Positions 26,860-35,298 of a stretch of 64,000 bases of DNA are shown here, piece after piece. The notes beneath the pieces are model-generated. The model did no database searches and was not told the origin of the DNA. It saw nothing but the letters and a program-made list of their open reading frames with translations. The DNA comes from Acidobacteriota bacterium (GTDB lineage: Bacteria > Acidobacteriota > Terriglobia > Bryobacterales > Bryobacteraceae): contig JAFKEE010000024.1 of assembly GCA_017307505.1 (NCBI GenBank), positions 124,001-188,000 on the forward strand, given 5' to 3'. Each line of letters begins with the position of its first letter. Within the stretch, counting starts at the first letter, position 1. The position numbers and the translations under genes were made by a program.

Positions 26860-27198
26860 TCAAGGGCGAGCAAAGCGGGAAAGACGGAGAACTTCCAGGA
26901 AACCTAAGAAAATATTGAGGATCCCTAATCCGCTGACTGCTCCGCGAAACTGCTGGCTGAGCAGCGTGGGCGTCCATTCCGGCCGCCATTGGATGAGCCA
27001 ATTTCGGCTCCAGTAGTTGTCCAGCCAGGGATAGACGAGCAGGAACAGGCCCAATTCAATACAGAACACGCAGAACAGAACGGCGGCTGTTTTCTCCATC
27101 CAGGTGGCCCGCCGTGGGGTGGGCTGCCCGGTTTCTTCTGTGTCCGGCGGCAGCCCGGATGGCGTGGCGTCTTCGCGATTGGGCAACTCTGGATTCAT
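26860..27198 (-). CDS. small membrane protein of unknown function
   Basis: A 112-residue protein. A soluble Pro-rich N terminus (1-33) is followed by a membrane segment (about 36-56, AAVLFCVFCIELGLFLLVYPWL) and a weaker one near 88-105 (VSGLGILNIFLGFLEVL). Tryptophans between them (WSRNWLIQWRPEW) suggest an interface loop. The ATG overlaps the rnhB stop by 4 bases, so it is the last gene of the translation operon. The family is not recognised beyond its topology. Confidence 0.72.
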   Translation of the reverse strand: MNPELPNREDATPSGLPPDTEETGQPTPRRATWMEKTAAVLFCVFCIELGLFLLVYPWLDNYWSRNWLIQWRPEWTPTLLSQQFRGAVSGLGILNIFLGFLEVLRLSRFARP

Positions 27199-27809
27199 AG
27201 CGTACGTTGGAGGGCCAGGAGCACGGGCGCATACGAACGGCGGTGGAGGTCGGAGGGGCCCAGGCGCAAGAGCGCCTCTCTATGCTCAGGAGTGGGATAG
27301 CCCTTGTGGCGGATCAATCCATAGCCGGGGTACCGCTCATCGAGTTGATCGATGCATTCGTCCCTGCCGACTTTGGCCAGAATCGAGGCGGCGGCAATGG
27401 CACGCACCCGGGCGTCGCCCTTGATGAGCGCTTGTTGGGGGACCGGCCAGTCGACGGTAATGGCGTCCACAAGAAGATAGTCGCAGGGCGGATTCAATGC
27501 TTCCACGGCACGGCGCATGGCCAACCGCGAGGCCTGGAGGATGTTGATCTGATCGATCTCCGCGGCAGTGGCCGCGGCGACGGCCCAAGCCAGAGCCCGT
27601 TCCCGGATCAGCATCGCCAGTTCCGCGCGGCGTTCACACGCCAGAGTCTTGCTGTCGGCAAGACCGCGCAGCGGCCGGTCAGGATCCAGAATCACGGCAG
27701 CGGCGAACACAGGACCGAACAGGCAACCCCGGCCGGCCTCGTCGACACCCGCGATTCTCACGTAGCCCGTGCGCCGCACCTCGTCTTCCAACTGGTTGGT
27801 GCAACGCAC
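27195..27809 (-). CDS. rnhB: ribonuclease HII
   Basis: A 204-residue enzyme that cuts RNA in RNA/DNA hybrids and removes single ribonucleotides from DNA. The family signature GVDEAGRGCLFGPV supplies Asp and Glu of the DEDD metal site, and the later Asp lies in YLLVDAITVD (about 115-120). Length is typical. It follows rplS closely in the minus-strand translation operon, a common arrangement (rplS-rnhB). Confidence 0.96.
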   Translation of the reverse strand: MRCTNQLEDEVRRTGYVRIAGVDEAGRGCLFGPVFAAAVILDPDRPLRGLADSKTLACERRAELAMLIRERALAWAVAAATAAEIDQINILQASRLAMRRAVEALNPPCDYLLVDAITVDWPVPQQALIKGDARVRAIAAASILAKVGRDECIDQLDERYPGYGLIRHKGYPTPEHREALLRLGPSDLHRRSYAPVLLALQRTL

Positions 27810-27826
27810 GGGACGTGTATCCTGAA

Positions 27827-28186
27827 CTAGCCCTTGGTCTGATCGCGCTCTTTGAGGCGGGCGGCCTTGCCACGCAAGGCACGGAGATAGTAGAGCTTGG
27901 AGCGGCGCACCTTGCCGGAGCGCATCACTTCAATATGGTCGATGACAGGCGCGTGGATGGGGAAGATGCGCTCGACACCCTGGCCGAAGCTGATCTTGCG
28001 GACCGTGATGGTCTCGCCCAGACCGCTGTTCTTGCGCGCGATCAGCACACCCTCGAACACCTGCAGCCGCTCTTTGTCACCTTCCTTGATCTTCACGTGG
28101 ACTTTGATGGTGTCGCCGATGTGAAGCACGGGGATATCGGTGCGCTTGTTCTTGTTGAGGATCTTGTTCACGTAGGGGCTGATCAT
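27827..28186 (-). CDS. rplS: 50S ribosomal protein L19
   Basis: A 119-residue protein of the large subunit at the 30S-50S interface. [32 protein letters not shown], spanning about 18-49, and the [15 protein letters not shown] segment are characteristic. Two alternative ATG codons are not competitive. It lies between trmD and rnhB, as in many bacteria. A GAAGGAAG-type Shine-Dalgarno precedes the start. Confidence 0.97.
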   Translation of the reverse strand: MISPYVNKILNKNKRTDIPVLHIGDTIKVHVKIKEGDKERLQVFEGVLIARKNSGLGETITVRKISFGQGVERIFPIHAPVIDHIEVMRSGKVRRSKLYYLRALRGKAARLKERDQTKG

Positions 28187-28199
28187 GGTCTTCTTCCTT

Positions 28200-28946
28200 C
28201 TAACCTTTCTTCACTACTCCATCCGGGTCCAGGACCGCCGCCCGCGAGGACAGCAGATCCGGCCGGAGCCGTTTCGTTTTCTCCAATGCCGCCTGCCGGC
28301 GCCACTTGCGGATCTCGGCATGATTTCCGCCCAGCAGTACTTCCGGCACGCTCCAGCCGCGAAATGTGGCCGGCCGCGTATAGTGCGGACAGTCGAGGAT
28401 GCCAGATTCCTCCCCGTCCTCCAGAGCCGAAAACGACTCCTGGCGGGAAGATTCCTCGTTGCCCAGTACACCCGGAATCAACCGGGCGACTGCGTCCACT
28501 ACTACCGCGGCGGCTAACTCTCCGCCGCTCAACACAAAATCACCGATCGAGATCTCCTCGTCGGCCAAATGCTCACTGACCCGTTCGTCGACGCCTTCAT
28601 AGCGCCCGCAGATCAGCAAAAGCTCATCCAATTCCACAAACCGCCGGGCTGTGCCCTGATGGAACACGGGGCCCTGCGCCGAAAGCAGCGCCACCTTCTG
28701 CTTCTCCGGATTCCGGTTGGGCAGAATCGCCTCCACCGCTTCGAAGAGCGGTTGCGGCTTCAGCACCATGCCTTCGCCGCCGCCAAAGGGCCGGTCGTCG
28801 ACAGTCCGGTGAAAGTCGTAGGTCCATGTCCGCAGATCGTGAATCTTGATCTGCAGCAGGCCGGACTTATCCGCCCGGGCTACCACCCCATGCCCAAACG
28901 GTCCCTGGAAGAACTCCGGGAAGATGCTGAGCACATGGAAGATCAT
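28200..28946 (-). CDS. trmD: tRNA (guanine37-N1)-methyltransferase
   Basis: A 248-residue SPOUT methyltransferase making m1G37 in tRNAs reading CNN codons and preventing frameshifts. The N terminus [12 protein letters not shown], and the trefoil-knot motifs [12 protein letters not shown] and [11 protein letters not shown], are intact. The start overlaps the rimM stop codon by 1 base. Length fits E. coli TrmD (255). Confidence 0.97.
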   Translation of the reverse strand: MIFHVLSIFPEFFQGPFGHGVVARADKSGLLQIKIHDLRTWTYDFHRTVDDRPFGGGEGMVLKPQPLFEAVEAILPNRNPEKQKVALLSAQGPVFHQGTARRFVELDELLLICGRYEGVDERVSEHLADEEISIGDFVLSGGELAAAVVVDAVARLIPGVLGNEESSRQESFSALEDGEESGILDCPHYTRPATFRGWSVPEVLLGGNHAEIRKWRRQAALEKTKRLRPDLLSSRAAVLDPDGVVKKG

Positions 28947-29551
28947 CAGGCGTCACCGGGCTCTTTCGGCACGGTCTTGTTCAACTCCAGCAAGCCTTCG
29001 GGCAGATCCACTCCCAGCCGCCGCTCTGCGGGATTAATCTCCACACAGATCGAACGGGCGAAGGGGATCGAAAAGCTGTCGCCGGGATCTCCGGGACTCG
29101 CACCCTCGGCCAAAACTTCCAACAACGCCGGCCCGCCGAACTCCTGCCAGCCGGTCACCGTCCCGAGCTTGCGCCCTGTGGCACGGTCAAACACCTCACA
29201 GCCGACCAGGTCGGCCATGTAAAACTCACCCTCATCGAGGGGCGGCCGATCCGTTCTGCGAATCACCATCTCACACCCTTGCAGAGGTTGGACATCGTCC
29301 ACCGACGGAAGCCCCTCAAAAGCTACCAGCAGACCGCCCTTGTGGGGACGGATGCTTTCCACCTGCAGCGGCTCGCCGCCTCGGGCCCAGGCGCCTGCCC
29401 GGTTTCTCAACCAGACCAGCGGCAATGCCCTGTAGCGCTCGACGTCATTCCAGCCCTCGACGAGAATCTCGCCTCTCAGGCCGTGCGTGCGGGTCAATTG
29501 CCCAATCATCACCCCGTCCTGCGGAGGTGACATCGGCGTGGAACTCCCCAT
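28946..29551 (-). CDS. rimM: ribosome maturation factor RimM
   Basis: A 201-residue protein with a RimM N-terminal barrel ([17 protein letters not shown], about 15-31) and a PRC-barrel ([13 protein letters not shown], then [15 protein letters not shown]). It helps assemble the head of the 30S subunit and binds S19. It is slightly longer than usual (about 170-180) because of short tails at both ends. Its ATG shares one base with the khpA TAA, so translation is coupled. Confidence 0.96.
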   Translation of the reverse strand: MGSSTPMSPPQDGVMIGQLTRTHGLRGEILVEGWNDVERYRALPLVWLRNRAGAWARGGEPLQVESIRPHKGGLLVAFEGLPSVDDVQPLQGCEMVIRRTDRPPLDEGEFYMADLVGCEVFDRATGRKLGTVTGWQEFGGPALLEVLAEGASPGDPGDSFSIPFARSICVEINPAERRLGVDLPEGLLELNKTVPKEPGDA

Positions 29552-29790
29552 TACTCAAGGATTTCCAGCGTGAAACGCCGATTGACCTTCATACCGGCGG
29601 CGCCCAGCAGAGTGCGGACGGAACGCGCCGTGCGTCCCTGTTTGCCGATCACCTTGCCAAGATCGCTGGCCGCAACGCGCAGTTCGAGCACGGTGACCTG
29701 CTCGCCCGGCACTTCACGCACCTGGACTTCCTCGGGCGTGTCCACGAGCGCCTTCGCAATTTCCTCAACGAGATCTTTCATTCCAGACAT
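29551..29790 (-). CDS. khpA: KH-domain RNA-binding protein KhpA
   Basis: A 79-residue single KH domain, the usual KhpA length. The signature [18 protein letters not shown] carries the GxxG loop (GKQG) that grips RNA. KhpA forms a complex with KhpB in several bacteria. ATG 29790 has GGGAGG upstream; the longer frame above it is not protein-like. Its place between rpsP and rimM is classical. Confidence 0.95.
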   Translation of the reverse strand: MSGMKDLVEEIAKALVDTPEEVQVREVPGEQVTVLELRVAASDLGKVIGKQGRTARSVRTLLGAAGMKVNRRFTLEILE

Positions 29791-29878
29791 TGCGAGGACC
29801 TCCCGTCCTGCCTCCGATCCTAACATGCTGAGGACACGTAACAAACACGTCCCACGCAGGGTGGAAAGCTCAGGCCTA

Positions 29879-30136
29879 TCAGGCCGCGGGCTGTTCCACC
29901 GGAGCCGGGTTGGCCTTGACCAGGCGGGCCACGGTGTCGGACAACTGCGCGCCGCTCTTGGTCCAGTGCTCGATGCGGGCATGATCCAGCTGGACCACGG
30001 CCGGGTCGGCGATGGGGTTGTAATGACCCAAAACCTCAATGGCCTTGGAGTCGCGGGCGCGATCCTTTTCGATCACGACCACACGGTAAGTGGGCTTCTT
30101 CTTGGCGCCGAAACGCGCCAACCGAATCATCAACAT
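29879..30136 (-). CDS. rpsP: 30S ribosomal protein S16
   Basis: An 85-residue S16. [19 protein letters not shown] and [14 protein letters not shown] are canonical. The C terminus ends with a short Ala/Pro tail (PAPVEQPAA). ATG at 30136 or 30130 could start; AGGAGAG lies just upstream. It follows ffh by about 42 bases. Confidence 0.96.
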   Translation of the reverse strand: MLMIRLARFGAKKKPTYRVVVIEKDRARDSKAIEVLGHYNPIADPAVVQLDHARIEHWTKSGAQLSDTVARLVKANPAPVEQPAA

Positions 30137-30178
30137 GCGTTCTACTCTCCTAGCAAATCTTGCGTGAACCGCCGTACC

Positions 30179-31531
30179 TCACCCGAAGGGGTTCGGAAAC
30201 GGCAGCTTCAGTTTTCCCATCTTCTTGCCCAGCAGGCCGCCGGATACGGATTTCATCATCTTGCGTGCCTGCCCATACTGTTTCAAAAGGTTGTTGACGT
30301 CCTGGACGCTAGTGCCGCTCCCTTTGGCGATGCGGCGGCGGCGGGAACCGTTGATCAGCATATGGTTGTCCCGCTCTTTGGGCGTCATGGAGTCGATGAT
30401 GGCCACCACGCGGGTGAACTCCTTCTCATCGACCTTCACGTTCTTCAATTCCTTCAACATGCCGACCTGCGGCATCATACCCAGCAACGATTCCAGCGAG
30501 CCCAGCTTGCGCAGCTGCTTCAGCTGGTCGCGGAAGTCCTCGAGCGTGAAATCGTCCTCGAGCAGCTTGCGCTGCATCTGCTCGGCCTTCTTCTGGTCGA
30601 CGGCGGACTCCACCTTCTCGATGAAGCTGAGCACGTCGCCCATGCCCAGGATGCGCGAGGCGGCGCGATCCGGATGGAAGGCTTCCAGGGCATCGGTCTT
30701 TTCGCCGGTACCCACAAACTTAAGCGGCTGCCCGGTGATGTGGCGGATGGAGAGGGCTGCGCCTCCGCGGGCGTCGCCGTCCATCTTGGTGAGCACTACA
30801 CCCGTGATTCCAAGGCGCTTATGGAATTCCTCAGCACTCTTGACGGCGTCCTGGCCGGTCATGGCGTCGGCCACGAACAGGATCTCGGTGGGGTTCAGGG
30901 CGTCCTTGAGCTGGGTAAGCTCGGTCATCAACTCTTCGTCGATGTGCAGGCGGCCGGCGGTGTCGACCAGAACCAGATCGCGGCCGCTGATCTCGGCTTC
31001 GCGCCGCGCGGAACGGGCCAGATCGACTGGTTTGGTCTCTTCGGGGGTGCCTTCGTAGATCGGAATGCCGAGGTCTTTGGCGAGAACGGTGAGTTGCTGG
31101 CGGGCGGCGGGGCGGTAGACGTCGACAGAAACGAGGAGCGGACGGTGGCCGTTTTTCGACAGATAACGGGCCAGTTTGCCGCTGGAAGTGGTTTTACCGG
31201 AGCCCTGGAGGCCGACAATCATCACCACGGTGGGCGGCTGATTGGCGGTGCGAAGGCGGGCGGTATGCGTTCCCAGGACGGCGATGAGCTCATCCCGGAC
31301 GATCTTGATCACCTGCTGGGCGGGGGAGAAGGACGACAGAACTTCCTGGCCGAGTGCCTTTGTGCGCACCCCTTCCATGAAGGCTTTTACAACCTTGAAA
31401 TGGACGTCCGCCTCGAGGAGAGCCACGCGGATCTCCTTCAGGGCCACTTCCATGTTCTCGGCCGTCAGCTTGCCTTCGCCGCGGATATTCTTGAATACCC
31501 GTTGCAGCTTGTCGCTTAACGAATCGAACAT
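30179..31531 (-). CDS. ffh: signal recognition particle protein Ffh (SRP54)
   Basis: A 450-residue GTPase delivering nascent membrane proteins to FtsY. N domain MFDSLSDKLQ (1-10), G domain P-loop GLQGSGKTTSSGKLA, VDTAGR (G3) and TKMDGDARGG (G4), then the Met-rich M domain that binds 4.5S RNA and signal peptides (QMPQ-type segments GMMPQVGML, MTPKERDNH). ATG 31531 is used because Ffh proteins begin MFDS; a GTG 18 bases upstream has no support. It heads the ffh-rpsP-khpA-rimM-trmD-rplS-rnhB operon. Confidence 0.97.
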   Translation of the reverse strand: MFDSLSDKLQRVFKNIRGEGKLTAENMEVALKEIRVALLEADVHFKVVKAFMEGVRTKALGQEVLSSFSPAQQVIKIVRDELIAVLGTHTARLRTANQPPTVVMIVGLQGSGKTTSSGKLARYLSKNGHRPLLVSVDVYRPAARQQLTVLAKDLGIPIYEGTPEETKPVDLARSARREAEISGRDLVLVDTAGRLHIDEELMTELTQLKDALNPTEILFVADAMTGQDAVKSAEEFHKRLGITGVVLTKMDGDARGGAALSIRHITGQPLKFVGTGEKTDALEAFHPDRAASRILGMGDVLSFIEKVESAVDQKKAEQMQRKLLEDDFTLEDFRDQLKQLRKLGSLESLLGMMPQVGMLKELKNVKVDEKEFTRVVAIIDSMTPKERDNHMLINGSRRRRIAKGSGTSVQDVNNLLKQYGQARKMMKSVSGGLLGKKMGKLKLPFPNPFG

Positions 31532-31692
31532 CTTCTCGATCGCCCGCACGCGCGCGGACGGTTTCCTTTACGCCATCACCTGACTGTTTGGGGTGCGACC
31601 TACCGGTAGGGTTCGGCACGTTGCCGTCCCACTGGACACGCGTAGTGACACACGACTGCCCAAGGCAGCACCATCCAGTATAGCAACGGGAC

Positions 31693-32577
31693 TCACTCCT
31701 CGGCGAGTAGTTGTGCCAGGTGGGCGCGAATGGCCGGGCCAGTGTCTTCCCGTTTCAAGGCAAGTTCAAGAAAACACTTGGCGTACTCGACGCGATTGCC
31801 GATGTCGAAGCGCTTGGCCTGCCAGGCGAGGGCATAGACGGGCTGCAGTTGGGCCAGCAGATTCATGGCATCGGTGAGCTGAATCTCCCCTCCGACCCCG
31901 CGTTGTGTGGCATCGATGCAATCGAAGATGTCGGCGCTGAAGACATAGCGGCCGGCGATGGCCAGGTCGCTGGGCGCCAGATTCACGGCTGGCTTTTCCA
32001 CCAGCTTCCGCAGGCGGAGCAGGTCCGGGTTGTCGCCTTCCGCCTCTCCGTCTACAATGCCGTACCGCGTAACCCATTCTTTGGGCACGTGATGCACTGC
32101 CACGACGCTGGCGGCCGTCTCTTCGAAGGAATCCAGAAGCTGGCGGAGGCCGGGTTTCTGTCCCGGCGGGGGCTCGATGATGGTGTCGCCCAGCAGGACC
32201 GCGAACGGTTCGCGGCCGACATGGGCGCGGGCGAGGCGGATGGCGTCGCCCAGGCCCAACTGTTCCTTCTGACGGATGTAGTGGATCTGGACGCGATCAC
32301 CGATATCCCGCACCTGATCGACCAAATTCTGCTTGCCGGCGCTCCGCAGAAAGATCTCCAGGTCCGGATTAAAGTCGAAGTGATTCTCGATGGCCTGCTT
32401 GCCGCGGCCGGTGATGATCAGGACATCTTCAATGCCGCTTTGCGCCGCCTCTTCGATGACAAACTGGAGCACCGGTTTGTCGACGATGGGGAGCATCTCC
32501 TTGGGCATGCTCTTCGTGGCGGGCAGGAATCGCGTGCCCATGCCAGCCGCGGGGATGACTGCTTTGCGTACCTTCAT
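31693..32577 (-). CDS. galU: UTP-glucose-1-phosphate uridylyltransferase
   Basis: A 294-residue nucleotidyltransferase. The signature AVIPAAGMGTRFLPATKSMPKEMLP is split here by function: GMGTRFLPATK binds UTP and the following Lys the sugar phosphate. LLGDTIIEPP is the metal-binding region and VVAVHHVPKEWVTRYG follows. It makes UDP-glucose. Its ATG overlaps the stop of the GHMP kinase by 4 bases, so the two are coupled and may act in sequence on a sugar 1-phosphate. Confidence 0.95.
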   Translation of the reverse strand: MKVRKAVIPAAGMGTRFLPATKSMPKEMLPIVDKPVLQFVIEEAAQSGIEDVLIITGRGKQAIENHFDFNPDLEIFLRSAGKQNLVDQVRDIGDRVQIHYIRQKEQLGLGDAIRLARAHVGREPFAVLLGDTIIEPPPGQKPGLRQLLDSFEETAASVVAVHHVPKEWVTRYGIVDGEAEGDNPDLLRLRKLVEKPAVNLAPSDLAIAGRYVFSADIFDCIDATQRGVGGEIQLTDAMNLLAQLQPVYALAWQAKRFDIGNRVEYAKCFLELALKREDTGPAIRAHLAQLLAEE

Positions 32578-33614
32578 AGACGGATTGCCCCAACTACTTC
32601 GCCATTCGGCTTGGCCGTGGCCTGGATCTGAGGAACGATGAGCTCGGCCCCCATCTCGGCGTAGGAAATGCGCAACCGGCGGAGACGCGCCGGATCGCCG
32701 TCATAACACCCGATGATGGCGCCGCCGGAACCGCAGAACTGGGTGAACGCACCCTGTTCGCGGCCGCGGCGGATGAGTTCCATGTTGCCGGGGCTGATGC
32801 GAATGAGGCTGGCCCGCAGGTCGAACGCCTCGTTCATGAGCGGGCCGATTTCCATGCCTCTTCCTTCCTGGAGGAGGATGCGGGAGCGCTCGGCCAGGTC
32901 GGCCCAGTGTTGGATGGCATCCAGGACGGCCTGCTCGCCGCGGTTGAAGCGGCTGCGTAAGTCGTTGTGGGTCAGCTCTGTACCCTCAGCCAGATTGTCG
33001 TGGAAGGCGACGAAGAGGGGTGGCAGCAGGGCGGGATCGAGGGGCTCGTAGAGGCCGTAGCCGTCGCGCTCCATCCGCGCCTTATCAAAGTCCATAAAGA
33101 CCGCGTTTTCATATACCTGGATCACGCGATCCTGCAGACCGGCGCCGATCCCGAGCTCTTCGAGTTCCACGCTGAGGATGAGACCGGGGAGGACGGGCTT
33201 CGGTATCTCGATGTGGAAAAAGGCCATCAGCGCACGGATCGTGGCTGTGACGATGGCGCTGGAGCCAGCCAGTCCAACGCGCACGGGGACGTTGGTGTCG
33301 TATTCGATAGCGAAGTTGCGGTCCAGACGGATATCCTTGGCGGCGCACCAGTCGTTGAATTTCTTGATGGCGGCCTTAATCAGGCGGACGCCGCCGTAGT
33401 AGCCGTTGAGATGGACGTCTTCCAGAAACTCCGAAAAGCTGGAGAACTCCAGACGGTCACGGTGCCCACTCCGGATGGTGATGCGGGGGGCTTCGTACAT
33501 GGTGACCCGCGCCTGGTAGTTCCTGACGATAACTGCGATGGTCTTGCCGAAGTAGCCGTCCGACGGGTTCCCGATCAGGCCGGCTCGCGCGTAAGCGCAG
33601 CGTTCGATCATCAT
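32574..33614 (-). CDS. GHMP kinase, glucuronokinase-like
   Basis: A 346-residue GHMP-superfamily sugar kinase. ARAGLIGNPSDGYFGKTI near residue 9 and the ATP loop VPVRVGLAGSSAIVTATI (about 110-127) are clear; FCGSGGAIIG is motif 3. The opening resembles plant glucuronokinase (GNPSDxYxGKTI), which makes glucuronate 1-phosphate. The overlapping galU-type gene could turn that product into a UDP-sugar. Start: the first ATG at 33614 with AGGAG upstream. Substrate call is inference. Confidence 0.82.
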   Translation of the reverse strand: MMIERCAYARAGLIGNPSDGYFGKTIAVIVRNYQARVTMYEAPRITIRSGHRDRLEFSSFSEFLEDVHLNGYYGGVRLIKAAIKKFNDWCAAKDIRLDRNFAIEYDTNVPVRVGLAGSSAIVTATIRALMAFFHIEIPKPVLPGLILSVELEELGIGAGLQDRVIQVYENAVFMDFDKARMERDGYGLYEPLDPALLPPLFVAFHDNLAEGTELTHNDLRSRFNRGEQAVLDAIQHWADLAERSRILLQEGRGMEIGPLMNEAFDLRASLIRISPGNMELIRRGREQGAFTQFCGSGGAIIGCYDGDPARLRRLRISYAEMGAELIVPQIQATAKPNGEVVGAIRL

Positions 33615-33791
33615 ATGCTCCTGTCAGTATACTGGTTCGCCTACGTCGGACATGTTCTCTCTGGTCATACAAATAGCTCGAAATTCCGGTGGTGGGAAAT
33701 AGTTTTCCAAGAGAGTTAACAACCCTCCCCGCCAGCGCGTTGGAATGACTGAAGGAAGCGCAAAGGCGCAGCGGAAACAAGGAGTACAGCG

Positions 33792-34256
33792 ATGGGTACG
33801 GAAGCAATTGCGATCATCATGGTCTTCGGAACGGTCGCGCTGGCAGTGGTGATCATCACGCGGGCCCTGTTCGACCACCTGCGGCGGACGAAGGCGGAGC
33901 GGGCTCAGGCAGAGATCTTCAACAAGCTGATGGACAAGCTTGGGAACGGAGCGGAAGTGCTTGCTTATCTGCAATCTGAAGCAGGGCAGAGCCTGATGCG
34001 CGGTGCGCCTCAGGAGAAACCGGCAACCTTTGGAAGGATTCTGAACTCGGTGCAATACGGCGTTGTCTGTACTGTGATCGGAATCGGCGTGCTCTTCCTG
34101 CAGAATGTTGTGGATAAGTACGCCCAGCGGGATGTGGCGGTGGTTGGCACCCTCATCCTGACCCTGGGTGTCGGCTTGTTGCTGGCAGCGGGGGCGAGCT
34201 ACCTGCTCTCCAAGACTTTGGGTCTGATCAACGGGAAGACGAACGAGCAGAACTAG
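33792..34256 (+). CDS. membrane protein of unknown function upstream of the sigma factor
   Basis: A 154-residue protein with a membrane segment at about 4-24, a charged middle (FDHLRRTKAERAQAEIFNKLMDKL) and two more segments near 84-104 and 117-140. AAGGAG precedes ATG by 8 bases. It is followed after 18 bases by the ECF sigma gene, so it may belong to that regulatory unit. The family is not recognised. Confidence 0.75.
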   Translation: MGTEAIAIIMVFGTVALAVVIITRALFDHLRRTKAERAQAEIFNKLMDKLGNGAEVLAYLQSEAGQSLMRGAPQEKPATFGRILNSVQYGVVCTVIGIGVLFLQNVVDKYAQRDVAVVGTLILTLGVGLLLAAGASYLLSKTLGLINGKTNEQN

Positions 34257-34274
34257 AACGGCAAGGCTGCTGCT

Positions 34275-34865
34275 GTGATAGAACCTGAGATGAATCCGGC
34301 GATTCCACTCGCGAACATGGTCGCGGCCAGCGGCACGCCGGTGGAGGCGCTACGAATGACCGAGGCGGGCTTCCGCGACCTGTACGCGCAGCATGCGCGG
34401 CCGCTGAAGTCTTACCTCGCCCGGATGACGGGCAATGCGGTGCTGGCCGAGGACCTGATGCAGGAGGCCTTCTACCGGCTGATGCGGTCCGAACTGCCAG
34501 CGATGGACGAGGCGCAGCGCAAGAGCTACCTGTACAGGACAGCCACGAATCTGGCGCGGGATCATTTCCGGGGCAAGAAGTTCGAACCGGCGCCGCTGGA
34601 TGAGCGGATTGCGACGCGCGCCCAGGAAGGGCAGAGCGGGGCGGAGATCCAATTGTCCGCGGATATCCAAAAGGTATTGAACGGCATCAAGCCGAATGAG
34701 CGGGCGCTGATGTGGATGGCCTATGTGGAGGGAGCGACGCACCGGGAGATTGCGGCCGTCACTGGATTAAAGGAAGCCAGTGTACGGCCGCTGCTGTTCC
34801 GGGTGAAGCAGAAGCTGGCTGCCCTCTTGCGCGAACGGGGCTTCCGGCAGGAGACTGGACGATGA
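34275..34865 (+). CDS. ECF-type RNA polymerase sigma factor
   Basis: A 196-residue sigma-70 family factor of ECF size. Region 2 is around residues 35-100 (LYAQHARPLKSYLARMTGNAVLAEDLMQEAFYRL split by a loop), with the DLMQEAF motif. Region 4, around 135-185, has the helix-turn-helix THREIAAVTGLKEASVRPLLFRVKQKL. GTG 34275 is the first start; ATG 34290 is also possible. The stop overlaps the anti-sigma ATG (ATGA). Confidence 0.93.
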   Translation: MIEPEMNPAIPLANMVAASGTPVEALRMTEAGFRDLYAQHARPLKSYLARMTGNAVLAEDLMQEAFYRLMRSELPAMDEAQRKSYLYRTATNLARDHFRGKKFEPAPLDERIATRAQEGQSGAEIQLSADIQKVLNGIKPNERALMWMAYVEGATHREIAAVTGLKEASVRPLLFRVKQKLAALLRERGFRQETGR

Positions 34866-35260
34866 AGACGATGTGTTCCCACGAACAGGACGTTCTGGCT
34901 GCGCAGCGCAGCGGTATGTGGACCGATGAACTGCGCCACCACCTGGCGGATTGCGACGACTGCGCGGAGACCCTGATGGTGGCCGGATTCCTGCAGGAAG
35001 CGGCGGCGACGGCCGAGGCACCCGTGCAGGAAGCAGGGCTCGTCTGGTGGAAGATGCAGTTGAGGGCCCGGCGGGACGATGCGGCGCGGGCGGCGCGTCC
35101 GGTCGTGCTGGCCGAACGGGCGGCGATGGCTGCGGTGGGTCTGGGACTGCTGGGCGGCATCGCGTGGATGAGCGCGGAAGCCGCGGTGGCCGCGATCGGG
35201 CTCATCGTGCTGAGCGCTACGGCCGGCTCCGTGGTCTGGTTCGCCTGGTCCCGCCACTAG
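34862..35260 (+). CDS. zinc-finger anti-sigma factor
   Basis: A 132-residue protein starting at ATG 34862, which overlaps the sigma stop by 4 bases. HHLADCDDCAE gives the HxxxCxxC zinc-binding anti-sigma (ZAS/zf-HC2) motif, though the first His/Cys partner is less clear. Residues about 78-98 and 105-127 are membrane helices, placing the sensor in the inner membrane. It probably holds the preceding sigma factor inactive until a signal is received. Confidence 0.85.
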   Translation: MKTMCSHEQDVLAAQRSGMWTDELRHHLADCDDCAETLMVAGFLQEAAATAEAPVQEAGLVWWKMQLRARRDDAARAARPVVLAERAAMAAVGLGLLGGIAWMSAEAAVAAIGLIVLSATAGSVVWFAWSRH

Positions 35261-35279
35261 ACGCCGGTCGCCTAAGATA

Positions 35280-35298
35280 ATGGGAGCGAGCCTCCCAT
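35280..35298 (+). promoter_or_regulatory. inverted repeat over the yqhD-like start
   Basis: ATGGGAG-CGAGC-CTCCCAT is a 7-base perfect inverted repeat. Its left arm contains the Shine-Dalgarno GGGAG and its right arm the AT of the start codon. GATAAT just before (35276-35281) might instead be a -10, giving a very short leader. Confidence 0.45.

Noticed and set aside
29570-31519. 649-codon plus-strand frame across khpA, rpsP and ffh
   Set aside because: It runs antisense to three strongly conserved genes.
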